A DNA stretch of 64,000 nt, from positions 492,521 through 556,520 of the forward strand of contig NZ_JACIEE010000002.1 in the NCBI RefSeq assembly GCF_014196765.1. The letters are read 5' to 3'. A program made the position numbers and the translations under genes. This document shows, one piece after another, positions 25,201 through 34,280 of this stretch. The DNA comes from Mycoplana azooxidifex (lineage in GTDB: Bacteria; Pseudomonadota; Alphaproteobacteria; Rhizobiales; Rhizobiaceae). The first letter of the stretch is position 1. The number at the start of each line of letters is the position of its first letter. The notes below the pieces were generated by a model. It was not told the DNA's origin. It worked only from the letters and a program-made list of their open reading frames with translations, and did no database searches.

Positions 25201-26841
25201 ATGAAAGCCTTCGCCGCACTCCTCGACCGCCTCGTCCTCACCCCGTCGCGCAACGGCAAGCTGAAGCTTCTGGCGGACTATTTCCGCGACACGCCCGACC
25301 CCGACCGCGGTTACGGGCTGGCGGCGATCGCCGGCACGCTGGACCTGAAGAGCGTCAAGCCGGCGCTCCTGCGCGATCTGGTGCTGGAGCGGATGGACGA
25401 GGTGCTGTTCCGCTATTCCTACGACTATGTCGGCGACCTCGCCGAGACCATTGCGCTCGTCTGGGACCAGGAGCGCAAGGAGCGGATCGACGACGACCGC
25501 CAGCCGCGCCTGTCCGCCGTCGTCACCCGCATGAACGCGCTCGGCCGCACCGAGGTGCGGGGAGCCGTGCGCGACCTGCTCGACCGGCTCGATCCCTCCG
25601 CCCGCTTCGCCTTCATCAAGCTCGCGACCGGGGCCCTGCGCATCGGCGTCTCCGCGCGGCTCGCCAAGCAGGCGCTCGCCGATTTCTCCGGCCGCGACAT
25701 CACCGAGATCGAGACCCTGTGGCACGGGCTCGAGCCGCCCTACGAGGCGCTGTTTGCCTGGCTGGAGGGCAGGGCGGAGCGCCCGGTGCTGGCGACGCCG
25801 GCGATCTTCCATTCGGTCATGCTGGCAAATCCCGTTGGCGAGGGCGACCTCGACGGCCTCGACCCGGCCGATTTCGCCGCCGAATGGAAATGGGACGGCA
25901 TCCGCGTCCAGCTCTCGGCGGCAGGCTCCACCCGCAGGCTCTATTCCCGCTCCGGCGACGACATCTCCGCCGCCTTCCCGGATATCGTCGAGGCCATGAC
26001 ATTCCAGGGCGTGATCGACGGCGAGCTTCTGGTCGGCGGCACCGCCCGCTCCAACAGCGCGACGCGGACCTTCTCCGACCTGCAGCAGCGGCTGAACCGC
26101 AAGACGGTCAACGCCCGCATGCTGGAGGACTACCCCGCCTTCGTGCGCGCCTATGACATCCTGTTCGATGCCGAGGCGGACGTGCGCCCGGAAAATTTCG
26201 TGACGCGCAGGTCCCGCCTCGCCGAGCTGGTTGAGGCGGCCCCGCACGACCGCTTCGATCTTTCCCCGCTGGTGCCGTTTTCCAGCTGGGGCGAACTCGA
26301 ACGCCTGCGCGCCGATCCGCCCGATCCGGTCATCGAAGGCGTGATGATCAAGCGCCTCGACAGCGCCTACCAGGCCGGCCGGCTGAAGGGCCCGTGGTTC
26401 AAGTGGAAGCGCGACCCCTATAATGTCGATGCGGTGCTGATGTATGCCCAGCGCGGCCACGGCAAGCGCTCCAGCTACTATTCGGACTTCACCTTCGGCG
26501 TCTGGGCGCAAGGTCCGGAAGACGGGCCGGAAGGCGACATGCTGGTGCCGGTCGGCAAGGCCTATTTCGGCTTCACCGACGCCGAACTCGAGGTGCTCGA
26601 CCGGTTCGTGCGCAACAACACCGTCGAGCGCTTCGGCCCCGTGCGCGCCGTGCGCGCCGAGCCCGAATTCGGCTTCGTCGTCGAGGTCGCCTTCGAGGGC
26701 ATCAACCGCTCCACCCGCCACAAGTCCGGCGTCGCCATGCGCTTCCCCCGCATCGCCCGCCTGCGCGAAGACAAGCTCCCCCGCGACGCCGACCGGCTGG
26801 AAACCCTGATGGCGCTGGTGGAGGCGAAGGAGGCGGGGTAG
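25201..26841 (+). CDS. ATP-dependent DNA ligase (LigC/PP_1105-type)
   Basis: 546 residues. An N-terminal DNA-binding domain (about 1-200) is followed by adenylation domain motif I EWKWDGIRVQL with the AMP-accepting Lys230. Motif III is YDILFD-like, motif IV is EGVMIKR, and motif V is WFKWKRDPY. A C-terminal OB domain includes NNTVERFGPVR. This is the family found beside the DNA exonuclease and a Lhr-type helicase, an accessory to NAD-dependent LigA. ATG 25201 fits the family start. Confidence 0.92.
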   Translation: MKAFAALLDRLVLTPSRNGKLKLLADYFRDTPDPDRGYGLAAIAGTLDLKSVKPALLRDLVLERMDEVLFRYSYDYVGDLAETIALVWDQERKERIDDDRQPRLSAVVTRMNALGRTEVRGAVRDLLDRLDPSARFAFIKLATGALRIGVSARLAKQALADFSGRDITEIETLWHGLEPPYEALFAWLEGRAERPVLATPAIFHSVMLANPVGEGDLDGLDPADFAAEWKWDGIRVQLSAAGSTRRLYSRSGDDISAAFPDIVEAMTFQGVIDGELLVGGTARSNSATRTFSDLQQRLNRKTVNARMLEDYPAFVRAYDILFDAEADVRPENFVTRRSRLAELVEAAPHDRFDLSPLVPFSSWGELERLRADPPDPVIEGVMIKRLDSAYQAGRLKGPWFKWKRDPYNVDAVLMYAQRGHGKRSSYYSDFTFGVWAQGPEDGPEGDMLVPVGKAYFGFTDAELEVLDRFVRNNTVERFGPVRAVRAEPEFGFVVEVAFEGINRSTRHKSGVAMRFPRIARLREDKLPRDADRLETLMALVEAKEAG

Positions 26842-26926
26842 GGGCGGGGAACGCCCGATGGACGCCGCGCCGTCGCTGGCGTAAAATTCCGGCATGCGAC
26901 ACGATCCCGACGGGGGGAGCGGGCGA

Positions 26927-27739
26927 ATGCCGATATTCATGGACAGGCACGACCTTGTCGGCGCGACCTCGGAGGAGGTCGCCGAAGCGCATCTGAAGGA
27001 TCTCGGCATTCAGGACCAGTACGGGGTCAAGTTCCTGACCTACTGGTTCGATCACCGCAACGGCCGGACCTTCTGCCTCATCGATGCGCCCGACATGGAG
27101 ACCGCGCAATGCGTCCATCGCGAGGCGCACGGCTTTGTCGCCAGCGAGGTCGTGGAGGTGGCGCTCTCGGCCGTGGAGGCCTTTCTCGGGCGGATTGACG
27201 ATCTGGAAGGCCGGGGATCCGGTGCCGGGAGCAGGGACGCCGGCCACCGGGCGGTGCTGTTCACCGACATCGTCGGCTCGACGGAAATGACCTCGCGCCT
27301 CGGCGACCTCAGGGCGACCGAACTCGTCAGGGCGCATGATTCGGTCGTCCGCCGCTGCCTGTCGCGCTCTTCCGGCCGCGAGGTCAAGCATACCGGCGAC
27401 GGGATCATGGCCGCCTTCCCGTCGTCCGTGGCCGCCGTCGAATGCGCCATGAAGATCCAGCGCGAGTTCCAGCGCTTCAATGCCGACAATCCCGAACAGC
27501 TTCACGTCCGCATCGGGCTCGATTCCGGCGAGCCCGTCGAGGACAGCAACGACCTCTTCGGCACGACGGTCCAGACGGCGGCGCGGCTCTGCGCCGCCGC
27601 AGGCGCCGACCAGATCCTCGCCTCAGAGAAGGTCTTCCAGGAATGCGGCACCGCCGACATCTTCGCCCGCGCCGGGCGCTTCCGGCTGAAGGGGTTTGCC
27701 AAGCGGGTGCTGGCCTATCAGTGCGCGTGGACCAACTAG
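26927..27739 (+). CDS. DUF4242-class III adenylate/guanylate cyclase fusion
   Basis: 270 residues. Residues 1-85 form a DUF4242 (SCO4226-like, reported nickel-binding) domain: MPIFMDRHDLVGATSEEVAE and VKFLTYWFDHRNGRTFCLID. Residues 105-270 form a class III cyclase: VLFTDIVGSTE (metal Asp114), VKHTGDGIMAAF (Lys154, metal Asp158) and FGTTVQTAARL. In the last motif the usual transition-state Asn is Gln216 while Arg220 is kept. ATG 26927 has GGGGAG upstream; ATG 26894 would add 11 residues. No membrane segment is present. A metal or small ligand might control cAMP output (inference). Confidence 0.87.
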   Translation: MPIFMDRHDLVGATSEEVAEAHLKDLGIQDQYGVKFLTYWFDHRNGRTFCLIDAPDMETAQCVHREAHGFVASEVVEVALSAVEAFLGRIDDLEGRGSGAGSRDAGHRAVLFTDIVGSTEMTSRLGDLRATELVRAHDSVVRRCLSRSSGREVKHTGDGIMAAFPSSVAAVECAMKIQREFQRFNADNPEQLHVRIGLDSGEPVEDSNDLFGTTVQTAARLCAAAGADQILASEKVFQECGTADIFARAGRFRLKGFAKRVLAYQCAWTN

Positions 27740-27780
27740 CGCCGTAGCCTCATTCCTGCGCGCTCACTGGGCCCAGGAGC

Positions 27781-28626
27781 TTACGGCGCGAAGCTGGTGG
27801 AGCGCGAGAGCGCATCCCAGGCGGCGATTTCGGCCTTCATCCCGTCGAGCTTCTGTTCGACCAGCCCCAGCGCGTCATCGCCCAAAAACAGCCGCACCGG
27901 CGGATGCGGGGCCTCGACCAGTGCGAGCAGGGCCTGCGCGGCCTTGGCCGGATCGCCGGGCTGGTTGCCGCTCTTGGCCTGCCGTGCCGCCCGGATCGGA
28001 TCCATCACCGCATCATAGTCGGCGATGCTGCGGGGCGTGCGATCCATGGACCGTCCGGCCCAATCGGTGCGGAACTGGCCGGGCGCCAGCGCCGTCACCC
28101 GGATCCCGAAGCCCGCCACCTCCTTGCCGAGCGCTTCGGAGATGCCTTCGAGGGCAAACTTGCTGCCGCAATAGAAGGTGATCCCCGGCATGGTGATGAA
28201 GCCGCCCATGGAGGTGACGTTGATGATGTGGCCGCGACGCCGCGCGCGCATGCCCGGCAGCACCGCCTTCATCATCGCCACCGGACCGAACACGTTGGCG
28301 GCGAACTGGCGCTGGAGATCGTCGATGGAGGATTCCTCCAGGACACCCTCGTGGCCATAGCCGGCATTGTTCACCAGCACGTCGACCGGGCCGACCTGTC
28401 GTTCCGCCTCGCCGACGACCGCCGGGATCGCATCGAAATCCGTCACGTCCAGCACCAGCGGGTGGGCACGACCGGGCGCGAGCGCGGCGAAGGCCGCGGT
28501 GTCAGCTTCCCGTCGCACGGTGCCGATGACGTGGTGGCCGGCCTCGAGCGCGCCTGAGGCAAAGGCCCGGCCCAGGCCCGAGCTGACACCGGTGATGAGG
28601 AAAGTCTTGGGGGCGAAAGCCGTCAT
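27781..28626 (-). CDS. short-chain dehydrogenase/reductase
   Basis: 281 residues of classical SDR type. The NAD(P) motif is TGVSSGLGRAFASG, with NNAGYGHEG, catalytic Ser in NVTSMGGFITMPG, and Tyr-x-x-x-Lys in FYCGSKFALEG. The subgroup is annotated as 'oxidoreductase/ SDR family NAD(P)-dependent'; the substrate is unknown. It is divergent from a TetR gene, with a perfect operator-like palindrome between, so this is the likely target of that repressor. Confidence 0.92.
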   Translation of the reverse strand: MTAFAPKTFLITGVSSGLGRAFASGALEAGHHVIGTVRREADTAAFAALAPGRAHPLVLDVTDFDAIPAVVGEAERQVGPVDVLVNNAGYGHEGVLEESSIDDLQRQFAANVFGPVAMMKAVLPGMRARRRGHIINVTSMGGFITMPGITFYCGSKFALEGISEALGKEVAGFGIRVTALAPGQFRTDWAGRSMDRTPRSIADYDAVMDPIRAARQAKSGNQPGDPAKAAQALLALVEAPHPPVRLFLGDDALGLVEQKLDGMKAEIAAWDALSRSTSFAP

Positions 28627-28652
28627 GGTCCAACTCCGTGTTTCAAAGATAA

Positions 28653-28668
28653 CTATATCATGATATAG
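28653..28668. promoter_or_regulatory. candidate TetR operator
   Basis: CTATATCATGATATAG is a perfect 16-bp palindrome in an AT-rich patch, 27 bp before the SDR start and 9 bp before the TetR start. Both genes could be repressed from this one site. Confidence 0.7.
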
Positions 28669-28676
28669 ATTCCTTC

Positions 28677-29279
28677 ATGAAACGAATCAAGATCCAACCA
28701 TTCACCAATGCCGCCAGGGGCGAGCCGCTCCGCCAGCGCGTGCTCGATGCGGCGGAACGGCTGCTCCGCAAGGGCAAGGCCGATTTTTCGATGCGCGACC
28801 TCGCCGCGGAGGCCGGCGTCAGCTTCGCGACGCCCTTCAACCAGTTCGGAAGCAAGGCCGCGATCATGCACGCCCTTTCGGCCCGGCGGATCGATACGAT
28901 GATAAAGCGCTTCGTCGAGGCAACGCTGCCTGCGGACGCATCCGGCCGCGTGCTGCTGGCCATCGACACGGCTGTCGCGGTGATGCTGGAGGAACCGGAG
29001 GTCAACCGGGCGGTGATGGGGTGGATCGGCACCGCCGGCCCGTCCCCCGGAAAGGTCCTGGAGCACTCCATGGCCCTGTGGTCGCTGGCGCTGGGCACAG
29101 GCGAAGGCCTGGCCGGGGCCGGGCGCGAGCAGGCGCTGCGCTGCCTGCCGGGGCAATTCGCTTTTGCCTTTCGCGGGGTGCTGTCCTTCTGGACCGCCGG
29201 CGAACTGCCGGACGAGGCGCTCGCCTCGAATGCGCGGGAGATCGCTCTAACCTTGCTGCTCGGATTTACCGAACGGTAG
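28677..29279 (+). CDS. TetR-family repressor
   Basis: 200 residues. The N-terminal helix-turn-helix is DFSMRDLAAEAGVSFATPFN followed by QFGSKAAIMHAL. The ligand domain has no recognised motif. It is divergent from the SDR gene and shares its palindrome. No ribosome site is visible before ATG 28677. Confidence 0.9.
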   Translation: MKRIKIQPFTNAARGEPLRQRVLDAAERLLRKGKADFSMRDLAAEAGVSFATPFNQFGSKAAIMHALSARRIDTMIKRFVEATLPADASGRVLLAIDTAVAVMLEEPEVNRAVMGWIGTAGPSPGKVLEHSMALWSLALGTGEGLAGAGREQALRCLPGQFAFAFRGVLSFWTAGELPDEALASNAREIALTLLLGFTER

Positions 29280-29406
29280 CGGTTCCGGCATCCCGCGCGC
29301 AGCCTTCCGCAACGCTGGACATTGCCGCCGTGGTCGGCCAAGGTGCCGCGATAGTTGCATGTCTTTTGTCTGCCTGTATCGGTCTCGAATTGCTGGAGGA
29401 ATGTGA

Positions 29407-30846
29407 ATGCTGCGTCTCGGGGAGAAATACCGGCATCTGGTGCACGGCGGCGGTTGCGCCTGCCAGTCGCTCGAGGTCCAGCAGGCATCGCTGCGCCTGG
29501 AGCGCCTGACTCGTCGCGCGCTGCTCGCCGGCGCCGGTGCGGCGCTCATTGCCGGCGTGCCGAAGCCTGTCCTTGCGCAGGCGTCCGACAAGCCGCCGCA
29601 GACCCTGTTCCGGCAGGCGAGGCTGTTCGACGGCACCTCCGCCGGCAGTGAGGCCGGCGTGCAGGTCCTGGTCGAGGGCAACCGAATCGCGGCCGTCGAC
29701 CGGAGCAATAACCCGCCGCCGGCGGGGGCGACGGTCATCGATTGCGGCGATCGGTTCCTGATGCCGGGCATGATCGACGCGCACTGGCACACGCTCTTCG
29801 CCGCCGTGCCGGTGCAGGTCGCGACGACCGGCGATCCGGGCCTGATCTACACGGCTTCCACCGCCGAGGCCGAACGCACGCTGCTGCGCGGTTTCACGAC
29901 CGTGCGCGACCTCGGCGGACCCGTCTTCACCTTCAAGCAGGCGATCGACGCCGGAACGATCCCCGGCCCGCGGATCTATCCCTCCGGCGCCTTCATCACC
30001 ACCTCCGGCGGGCACGGCGACCTGCGGATGCCCTCGGAGATCCCCCGCGATCCCGCCCGGCTCAGCATCATGGAGCAGGTGGGCGGCGCGATGCTCGCCG
30101 ACAGCCTCGGCGAGGTGCAGATGCGCGTGCGCGAGCAGTTGCTGCAGGGCGCTTCGCAGATCAAGGTGATGGGCGGCGGCGGCGTGTCCTCGCCGCGCAG
30201 CCCGCTCGACATGACGACCTTCAGCGAGGAGGACCTGCGCGCAGCCGTCGCCGTGGCGCGCGACTGGAACACCTACGTGGCCGTGCACGCCTATGCGCCG
30301 CAAACGGTGCAGCGCGCCGTCAATGCCGGTGCCGCCTGCATCGAGCACGCGCACCTGATGGACGAGGCGACCGCAGCGCTGATGGCCGAAAAGGGCGCCT
30401 GGCTCAGCACCCAGCCATTCCTGTCGACCGAGGATGCCGTGCCCCTGACCGGGCCGTCCGCCGAACGCCTGAACCAGGTGATCGCCGGCACCCCCGTCGT
30501 CTACGAACTGGCGCGCAAGCACGGGCTCAAGCTCGCCTGGGGCTCCGACATGCTGTTCTCGCCGGCGATCACGATGCGCCAGAACACCATGCTGACGCAT
30601 CTGTCCGAATGGTATTCCAGCGCCGAGATCCTGAAGATGGTGACCTCGACCAATGCCGAGCTCCTCGGCCTTTCCGGCCCGCGCAACCCCTATCCGGCCA
30701 AGCTCGGCGTCGTCGAGCCCGACGCCTTCGCCGATCTCCTGGTCGTCGACGGCAACCCGCTGGAGAACATCGCCCTCCTGCGCGATCCGCAGAAGAATCT
30801 CGCCGTCATCATGAAGGACGGCAAGATCCACAAGAACACGCTCTAA
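29407..30846 (+). CDS. exported metal-dependent amidohydrolase
   Basis: 479 residues. The N-terminus has an unusual 35-residue lead with a GGGCACQ segment before a Tat-type signal LTRRALLAGAGAALIAGVPK. The amidohydrolase barrel carries His-x-His in GMIDAHWHT, the bridging Lys in QIKVMGGGG, later His in VAVHAYAP and IEHAHLMDE, and Asp in LAWGSDML. It belongs to the imidazolonepropionase/Xaa-Pro-type branch; the substrate is unknown. ATG 29407 has GGAGGAA upstream. The extended n-region before the Tat motif is odd, and the true start could be downstream. Confidence 0.87.
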   Translation: MLRLGEKYRHLVHGGGCACQSLEVQQASLRLERLTRRALLAGAGAALIAGVPKPVLAQASDKPPQTLFRQARLFDGTSAGSEAGVQVLVEGNRIAAVDRSNNPPPAGATVIDCGDRFLMPGMIDAHWHTLFAAVPVQVATTGDPGLIYTASTAEAERTLLRGFTTVRDLGGPVFTFKQAIDAGTIPGPRIYPSGAFITTSGGHGDLRMPSEIPRDPARLSIMEQVGGAMLADSLGEVQMRVREQLLQGASQIKVMGGGGVSSPRSPLDMTTFSEEDLRAAVAVARDWNTYVAVHAYAPQTVQRAVNAGAACIEHAHLMDEATAALMAEKGAWLSTQPFLSTEDAVPLTGPSAERLNQVIAGTPVVYELARKHGLKLAWGSDMLFSPAITMRQNTMLTHLSEWYSSAEILKMVTSTNAELLGLSGPRNPYPAKLGVVEPDAFADLLVVDGNPLENIALLRDPQKNLAVIMKDGKIHKNTL

Positions 30847-30955
30847 AGCATGTCGCGCAAAAGTGTGCAGCGGTTTTGCGACGACGACATGCGCAAAATG
30901 AAAGATCTGAAGCGCGGGAGCGGATCTGAAAGATCGTGACGCGCTTTAGATCTCC
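30845..30955. repeat. dispersed rhizobial motif (family C)
   Basis: It starts AAAGCATGTCGCGCAAAAGT, continues GTGCAGCGGTTTTGCGACGA, and ends AAAGATCGTGACGCGCTTTAG. This is a well-known wording in rhizobial intergenic DNA. It fills the whole gap and overlaps the stop codons of both flanking convergent genes. Confidence 0.75.
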
Positions 30956-31785
30956 GTACGCGAGAACCAAACGTCCTCATAGATCGCCACGGCCGTCTCG
31001 TCGGGCGCCTCGTCGCGCATCAGCCGGATCGACCGGACGGCGGCCGCGTCGGGAACGGTCGGCGTCTTGCGGCAGCCGGAACTGTCCGATGCGCCGATGC
31101 AGGGGATGAAAGTGGCGCGCATCAGCGGGCGGACGCAATGGCCTGCATCGGTGCGCGTCACCAGCAGCGCGAGCCCCACCTTGTCGGTCGGCTGCCAGGG
31201 AAAGATCAGCCGCCCCCCGGTCCGCAGCGCATCCAGCCAGCGAACCGGCGGGGCCACCACGCCGGCGTTCACGTAGATCAGGTCGGCAGGCGGCAGCGGC
31301 AGGGTCGTGGCGTCGCCATGGATCACCTCGACTCCCTCGAACGGCCGGAGGTTCTCTCTGGCGCGCGCTGCAAGGTCGGCCTCGATCTCGTAGGCATGGA
31401 TGCGCCCGTTCGGCAGTACCAGCATCGAGAGCAGGGCGGTATAGTAGCCGGTGCCGGCGCCGACATGGACGACCGTCTCGCCGGCGGCCGGAGCGGCGGC
31501 GTTGAGCCAGGCCGCATGCAGGAACGGCTCGCCGTTGTTGATGCCCTTCGCCGCATCGAGGGCGACCAGCACGTTCTGGTAGAGGAATGCCGGATCGGCG
31601 CAGGGTGTCTCCAGATAGCTGCGGCCGGCCCTGATCTGCCACGGTCCCGGCCCAAGAAAGGCTTCCCGCGGCACGGCCTCGATGATGCGCTCGAGCCGGT
31701 CGTCGGTGGCGTTGCCGGCCGCCGCCATCATCTTCGCGTGGAAAAGGCGGATCTCGTCGAGGGTGGCACGGCGGATGGCGGTCAC
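30946..31785 (-). CDS. protein-L-isoaspartate O-methyltransferase-like protein
   Basis: About 279 residues from GTG 31785 (GGAG nine bases upstream); upstream in-frame ATGs (31818, 31872) would lengthen it. The SAM-binding motif is VVHVGAGTGYYTALLSML, with HGDATTLPLPPADLIYVNAG following. The layout (helix, then LETPCADPAFLYQ) matches PCMT-like methyltransferases that repair isoaspartate or act as relatives of unknown substrate. It is cytosolic. Confidence 0.85.
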   Translation of the reverse strand: MTAIRRATLDEIRLFHAKMMAAAGNATDDRLERIIEAVPREAFLGPGPWQIRAGRSYLETPCADPAFLYQNVLVALDAAKGINNGEPFLHAAWLNAAAPAAGETVVHVGAGTGYYTALLSMLVLPNGRIHAYEIEADLAARARENLRPFEGVEVIHGDATTLPLPPADLIYVNAGVVAPPVRWLDALRTGGRLIFPWQPTDKVGLALLVTRTDAGHCVRPLMRATFIPCIGASDSSGCRKTPTVPDAAAVRSIRLMRDEAPDETAVAIYEDVWFSRTEI

Positions 31786-32042
31786 GGACAGGCTCCGAAA
31801 ATGGTGTCGCAGAGGCATCGTGGTGGCGTCGCATGCCAGATTATGGAAACCCTTCGTGCGGGCAATGGTCATATTTCGCCCCCGGAAAGGCAGGGGATCG
31901 TCGCGGCGGCAGCCGCAAGCCACGCGCCAGCCGGGGCTGCCACAATTGCGGCACGGTAAAGACGTTATCTCGCCGGCAAGGAATCGCCCCTTATCCTTCT
32001 CTGTCTGCGTTTCTCGGACTTCATGGAATTGCGTCGCTGATC

Positions 32043-32831
32043 ATGGCCTCAGAACTCACTCTCTCCCGCCGCCGGTTCCTTCGGCTCTCCGGGCTTGCCG
32101 CGGCCACGGGCCTTGCCGGCTGCACGTCGTCGATGAACACCGACCGGTTCCGCTGGCAGACCGATGCGGTCTACCGCAACCCGGCGCTGGAAGGGGTTCC
32201 GGGGCCGTGGCTGGAGGGGCGCGATCCCGACCAGGGGCCCTACGAGCAGCCGGTGCTGCCGACCGGCATCCCGGATCTCGACCCGGCCTTCGCCGGCATG
32301 TACGACGCCCGCATCGACGGCGGCTTCACCATCCCGCAGATCCCCTACCGGCAGATCGACGCCCGCTTCCTGCGCCACGAGGTGGAGGATCCGTTCGGCG
32401 AGGCGCCGGGCACGATCATCGTCGATACCGCCAACCGCTATCTCTACCTCACCATGTCCGGCAGCCGTGCCATGCGCTACGGCGTCGGCATCGGCCGCGA
32501 GGGGTTTGCCTGGGACGGCCGCGGCGTCATCCAGTGGAAGCAGGCCTGGCCGCGCTGGACCCCGCCCGACAGCATGGTCGCCCGCCAGCCGGAACTGGAG
32601 CGCTATTCCGCCCGCAACGGCGGCATGGCGCCCGGTCTGTCCAATCCGCTCGGCGCGCGGGCGCTCTACATCTTCCAGAACGGCCAGGACACGCTCTACC
32701 GCCTGCACGGCACCCCGGAGTGGAAGTCGATCGGCCGCGCCGCCTCGTCGGGTTGCGTGCGCCTGCTCAACCAGGACGTCATCGACCTCTACAGCCGCGT
32801 GCCGAACGGCGCGCCGATCGTGGTGCTGTAG
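32043..32831 (+). CDS. L,D-transpeptidase (YkuD/ErfK)
   Basis: 262 residues. The N-terminus LSRRRFLRLSGLAAATGLAG combines a Tat motif with a lipobox (LAGC, Cys27), so it is a likely Tat-exported lipoprotein. The YkuD catalytic domain ends with HGTPEW, then GRAASSGCVRL with the active-site Cys238. It forms 3-3 peptidoglycan cross-links or attaches proteins (family knowledge). ATG 32043 begins the signal. Confidence 0.93.
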   Translation: MASELTLSRRRFLRLSGLAAATGLAGCTSSMNTDRFRWQTDAVYRNPALEGVPGPWLEGRDPDQGPYEQPVLPTGIPDLDPAFAGMYDARIDGGFTIPQIPYRQIDARFLRHEVEDPFGEAPGTIIVDTANRYLYLTMSGSRAMRYGVGIGREGFAWDGRGVIQWKQAWPRWTPPDSMVARQPELERYSARNGGMAPGLSNPLGARALYIFQNGQDTLYRLHGTPEWKSIGRAASSGCVRLLNQDVIDLYSRVPNGAPIVVL

Positions 32832-32869
32832 CACGCGGCGGCAGTAGCCGGGCCCGCCACGCGCTTCGA

Positions 32870-34279
32870 TCAGGCACCGCCGAGGATCCTCCACGCCATG
32901 CCCGCGACAGCGCAGGCGAGCAAGGTCGGGATGACCGACACCTTGAAGCGGAAGATCGCGATCGCCGCTGCAAGACTGAGTGCCAGCGACGGCAACGACA
33001 GCGAGGACCAGATCGGCAGTTCGATCCAGAGCGGCCCCAGGCGGTGGATCTGGGCATCGGCGAAGAGGAAATGAAGTCCGAACCAGATCGCCAGGTTGAG
33101 GATCACGCCGACGACCGCGGCGGTGATGGCCGACATCGCTCCTGCAAGTGCTGCGTTCCCCCTCAGCTTCTCGATGAACGGCGCTCCTAGGAATATCCAG
33201 AGGAAGCAGGGGATGAACGTGACCCAGGTGGTCAGGACCGCCGCCAGCGTGGCGGCCGTCATCGGGTTCAGGCTTCCCGGATCACGGTAGGCGCCCATGA
33301 AGCCGACGAACTGCAGCACCATGATGAGCGGCCCCGGCGTCGTCTCCGCCATGCCAAGGCCGTCCAGCATCTCTGTCGGCTTGAGCCAGCCGTAGTGCTG
33401 GACCGCTTCCTGCGCGACATAGGCCAGCACGGCGTAGGCTCCACCAAAGGTCACGACGGCCATCTTGCTGAAGAACACGCCGATCTGGGTGAATACGTCG
33501 TCGCTGCCGAGGAACAGATAGAGAAGGAGCAACGGGACGAGCCACAGCGCAAGCAGGACGACCGAGATCCGCAACGACCATTGCAGGTTCGGGCGCGCAT
33601 GCGACGGTATCTCTTCGCCCAGCGCAGAGTCGGCGTCCGACAGCACCGCGCCGCCCCCGGACGCGTGGCCGCCCACCCGAAAGGAACCGGAGCCCAACTT
33701 CGAACCGACAAAGCCGATGACCGCGGCAGCCAGAATGATCAGCGGGAACGGCACATGGAACGCGAAGATCGCGATGAACGCGGCAGAGGCGATGGCGATC
33801 ATCGCCGGGTTCCTCAGCGCCCGCCCGCCGATCCTGACGACCGCCTGCACGACGACCGCAAGCACGGCCGCCTTGAGACCGAAGAACATCCCTTCGACGG
33901 CATCGACATTTCCGAAGGCCACATAGAGGTAGCTGAGCAGGAGGATGGAAAGGAAGCCGGGAAGCACGAACAGGATGCCTGCGACCAGACCGCCAGCAGT
34001 CCGGTGCAGCAACCAGCCGATATAGATGGCGAGCTGCTGTGCCTCCGGTCCCGGCAACAGCATGCAATAGTTGAGGGCGTGCAGGAAGCGATGCTCGCCG
34101 ATCCATTTCTTTTCGTCGACGACGATGCGGTGCATCACGGCGATCTGCCCCGCCGGTCCGCCGAAGCTGAGTGCGGCAACCCGCAGCCAGACACGAAAGG
34201 CTTCGCCGAAGGACACGCCGTGCTGTGCTGCGGCGGCCGGCTGGTCGACCGCCGTTGTGGTGTCGGACATGCTGGTCAT
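32870..34279 (-). CDS. chrA: chromate transporter ChrA
   Basis: A 469-residue long-chain CHR transporter (two CHR domains). Each half has the family signature: SFGGPAGQIAVMHRIVVDEK and PGPEAQQLAIYIGWLL in the first, VTFGGAYAVLAYVAQEAV and AETTPGPLIMVLQFVGF in the second. It exports chromate from the cytoplasm. ATG 34279 lies one base after the stop of the rhodanese-ChrB gene, so they are one operon with coupled translation. Confidence 0.93.
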   Translation of the reverse strand: MTSMSDTTTAVDQPAAAAQHGVSFGEAFRVWLRVAALSFGGPAGQIAVMHRIVVDEKKWIGEHRFLHALNYCMLLPGPEAQQLAIYIGWLLHRTAGGLVAGILFVLPGFLSILLLSYLYVAFGNVDAVEGMFFGLKAAVLAVVVQAVVRIGGRALRNPAMIAIASAAFIAIFAFHVPFPLIILAAAVIGFVGSKLGSGSFRVGGHASGGGAVLSDADSALGEEIPSHARPNLQWSLRISVVLLALWLVPLLLLYLFLGSDDVFTQIGVFFSKMAVVTFGGAYAVLAYVAQEAVQHYGWLKPTEMLDGLGMAETTPGPLIMVLQFVGFMGAYRDPGSLNPMTAATLAAVLTTWVTFIPCFLWIFLGAPFIEKLRGNAALAGAMSAITAAVVGVILNLAIWFGLHFLFADAQIHRLGPLWIELPIWSSLSLPSLALSLAAAIAIFRFKVSVIPTLLACAVAGMAWRILGGA

Positions 34280-34280
34280 G

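Noticed and set aside
24967..27009. 680-codon antisense frame over the ligase
   Set aside because: Ligase motifs are on the plus strand; the frame has no domain and includes repeat palindromes.
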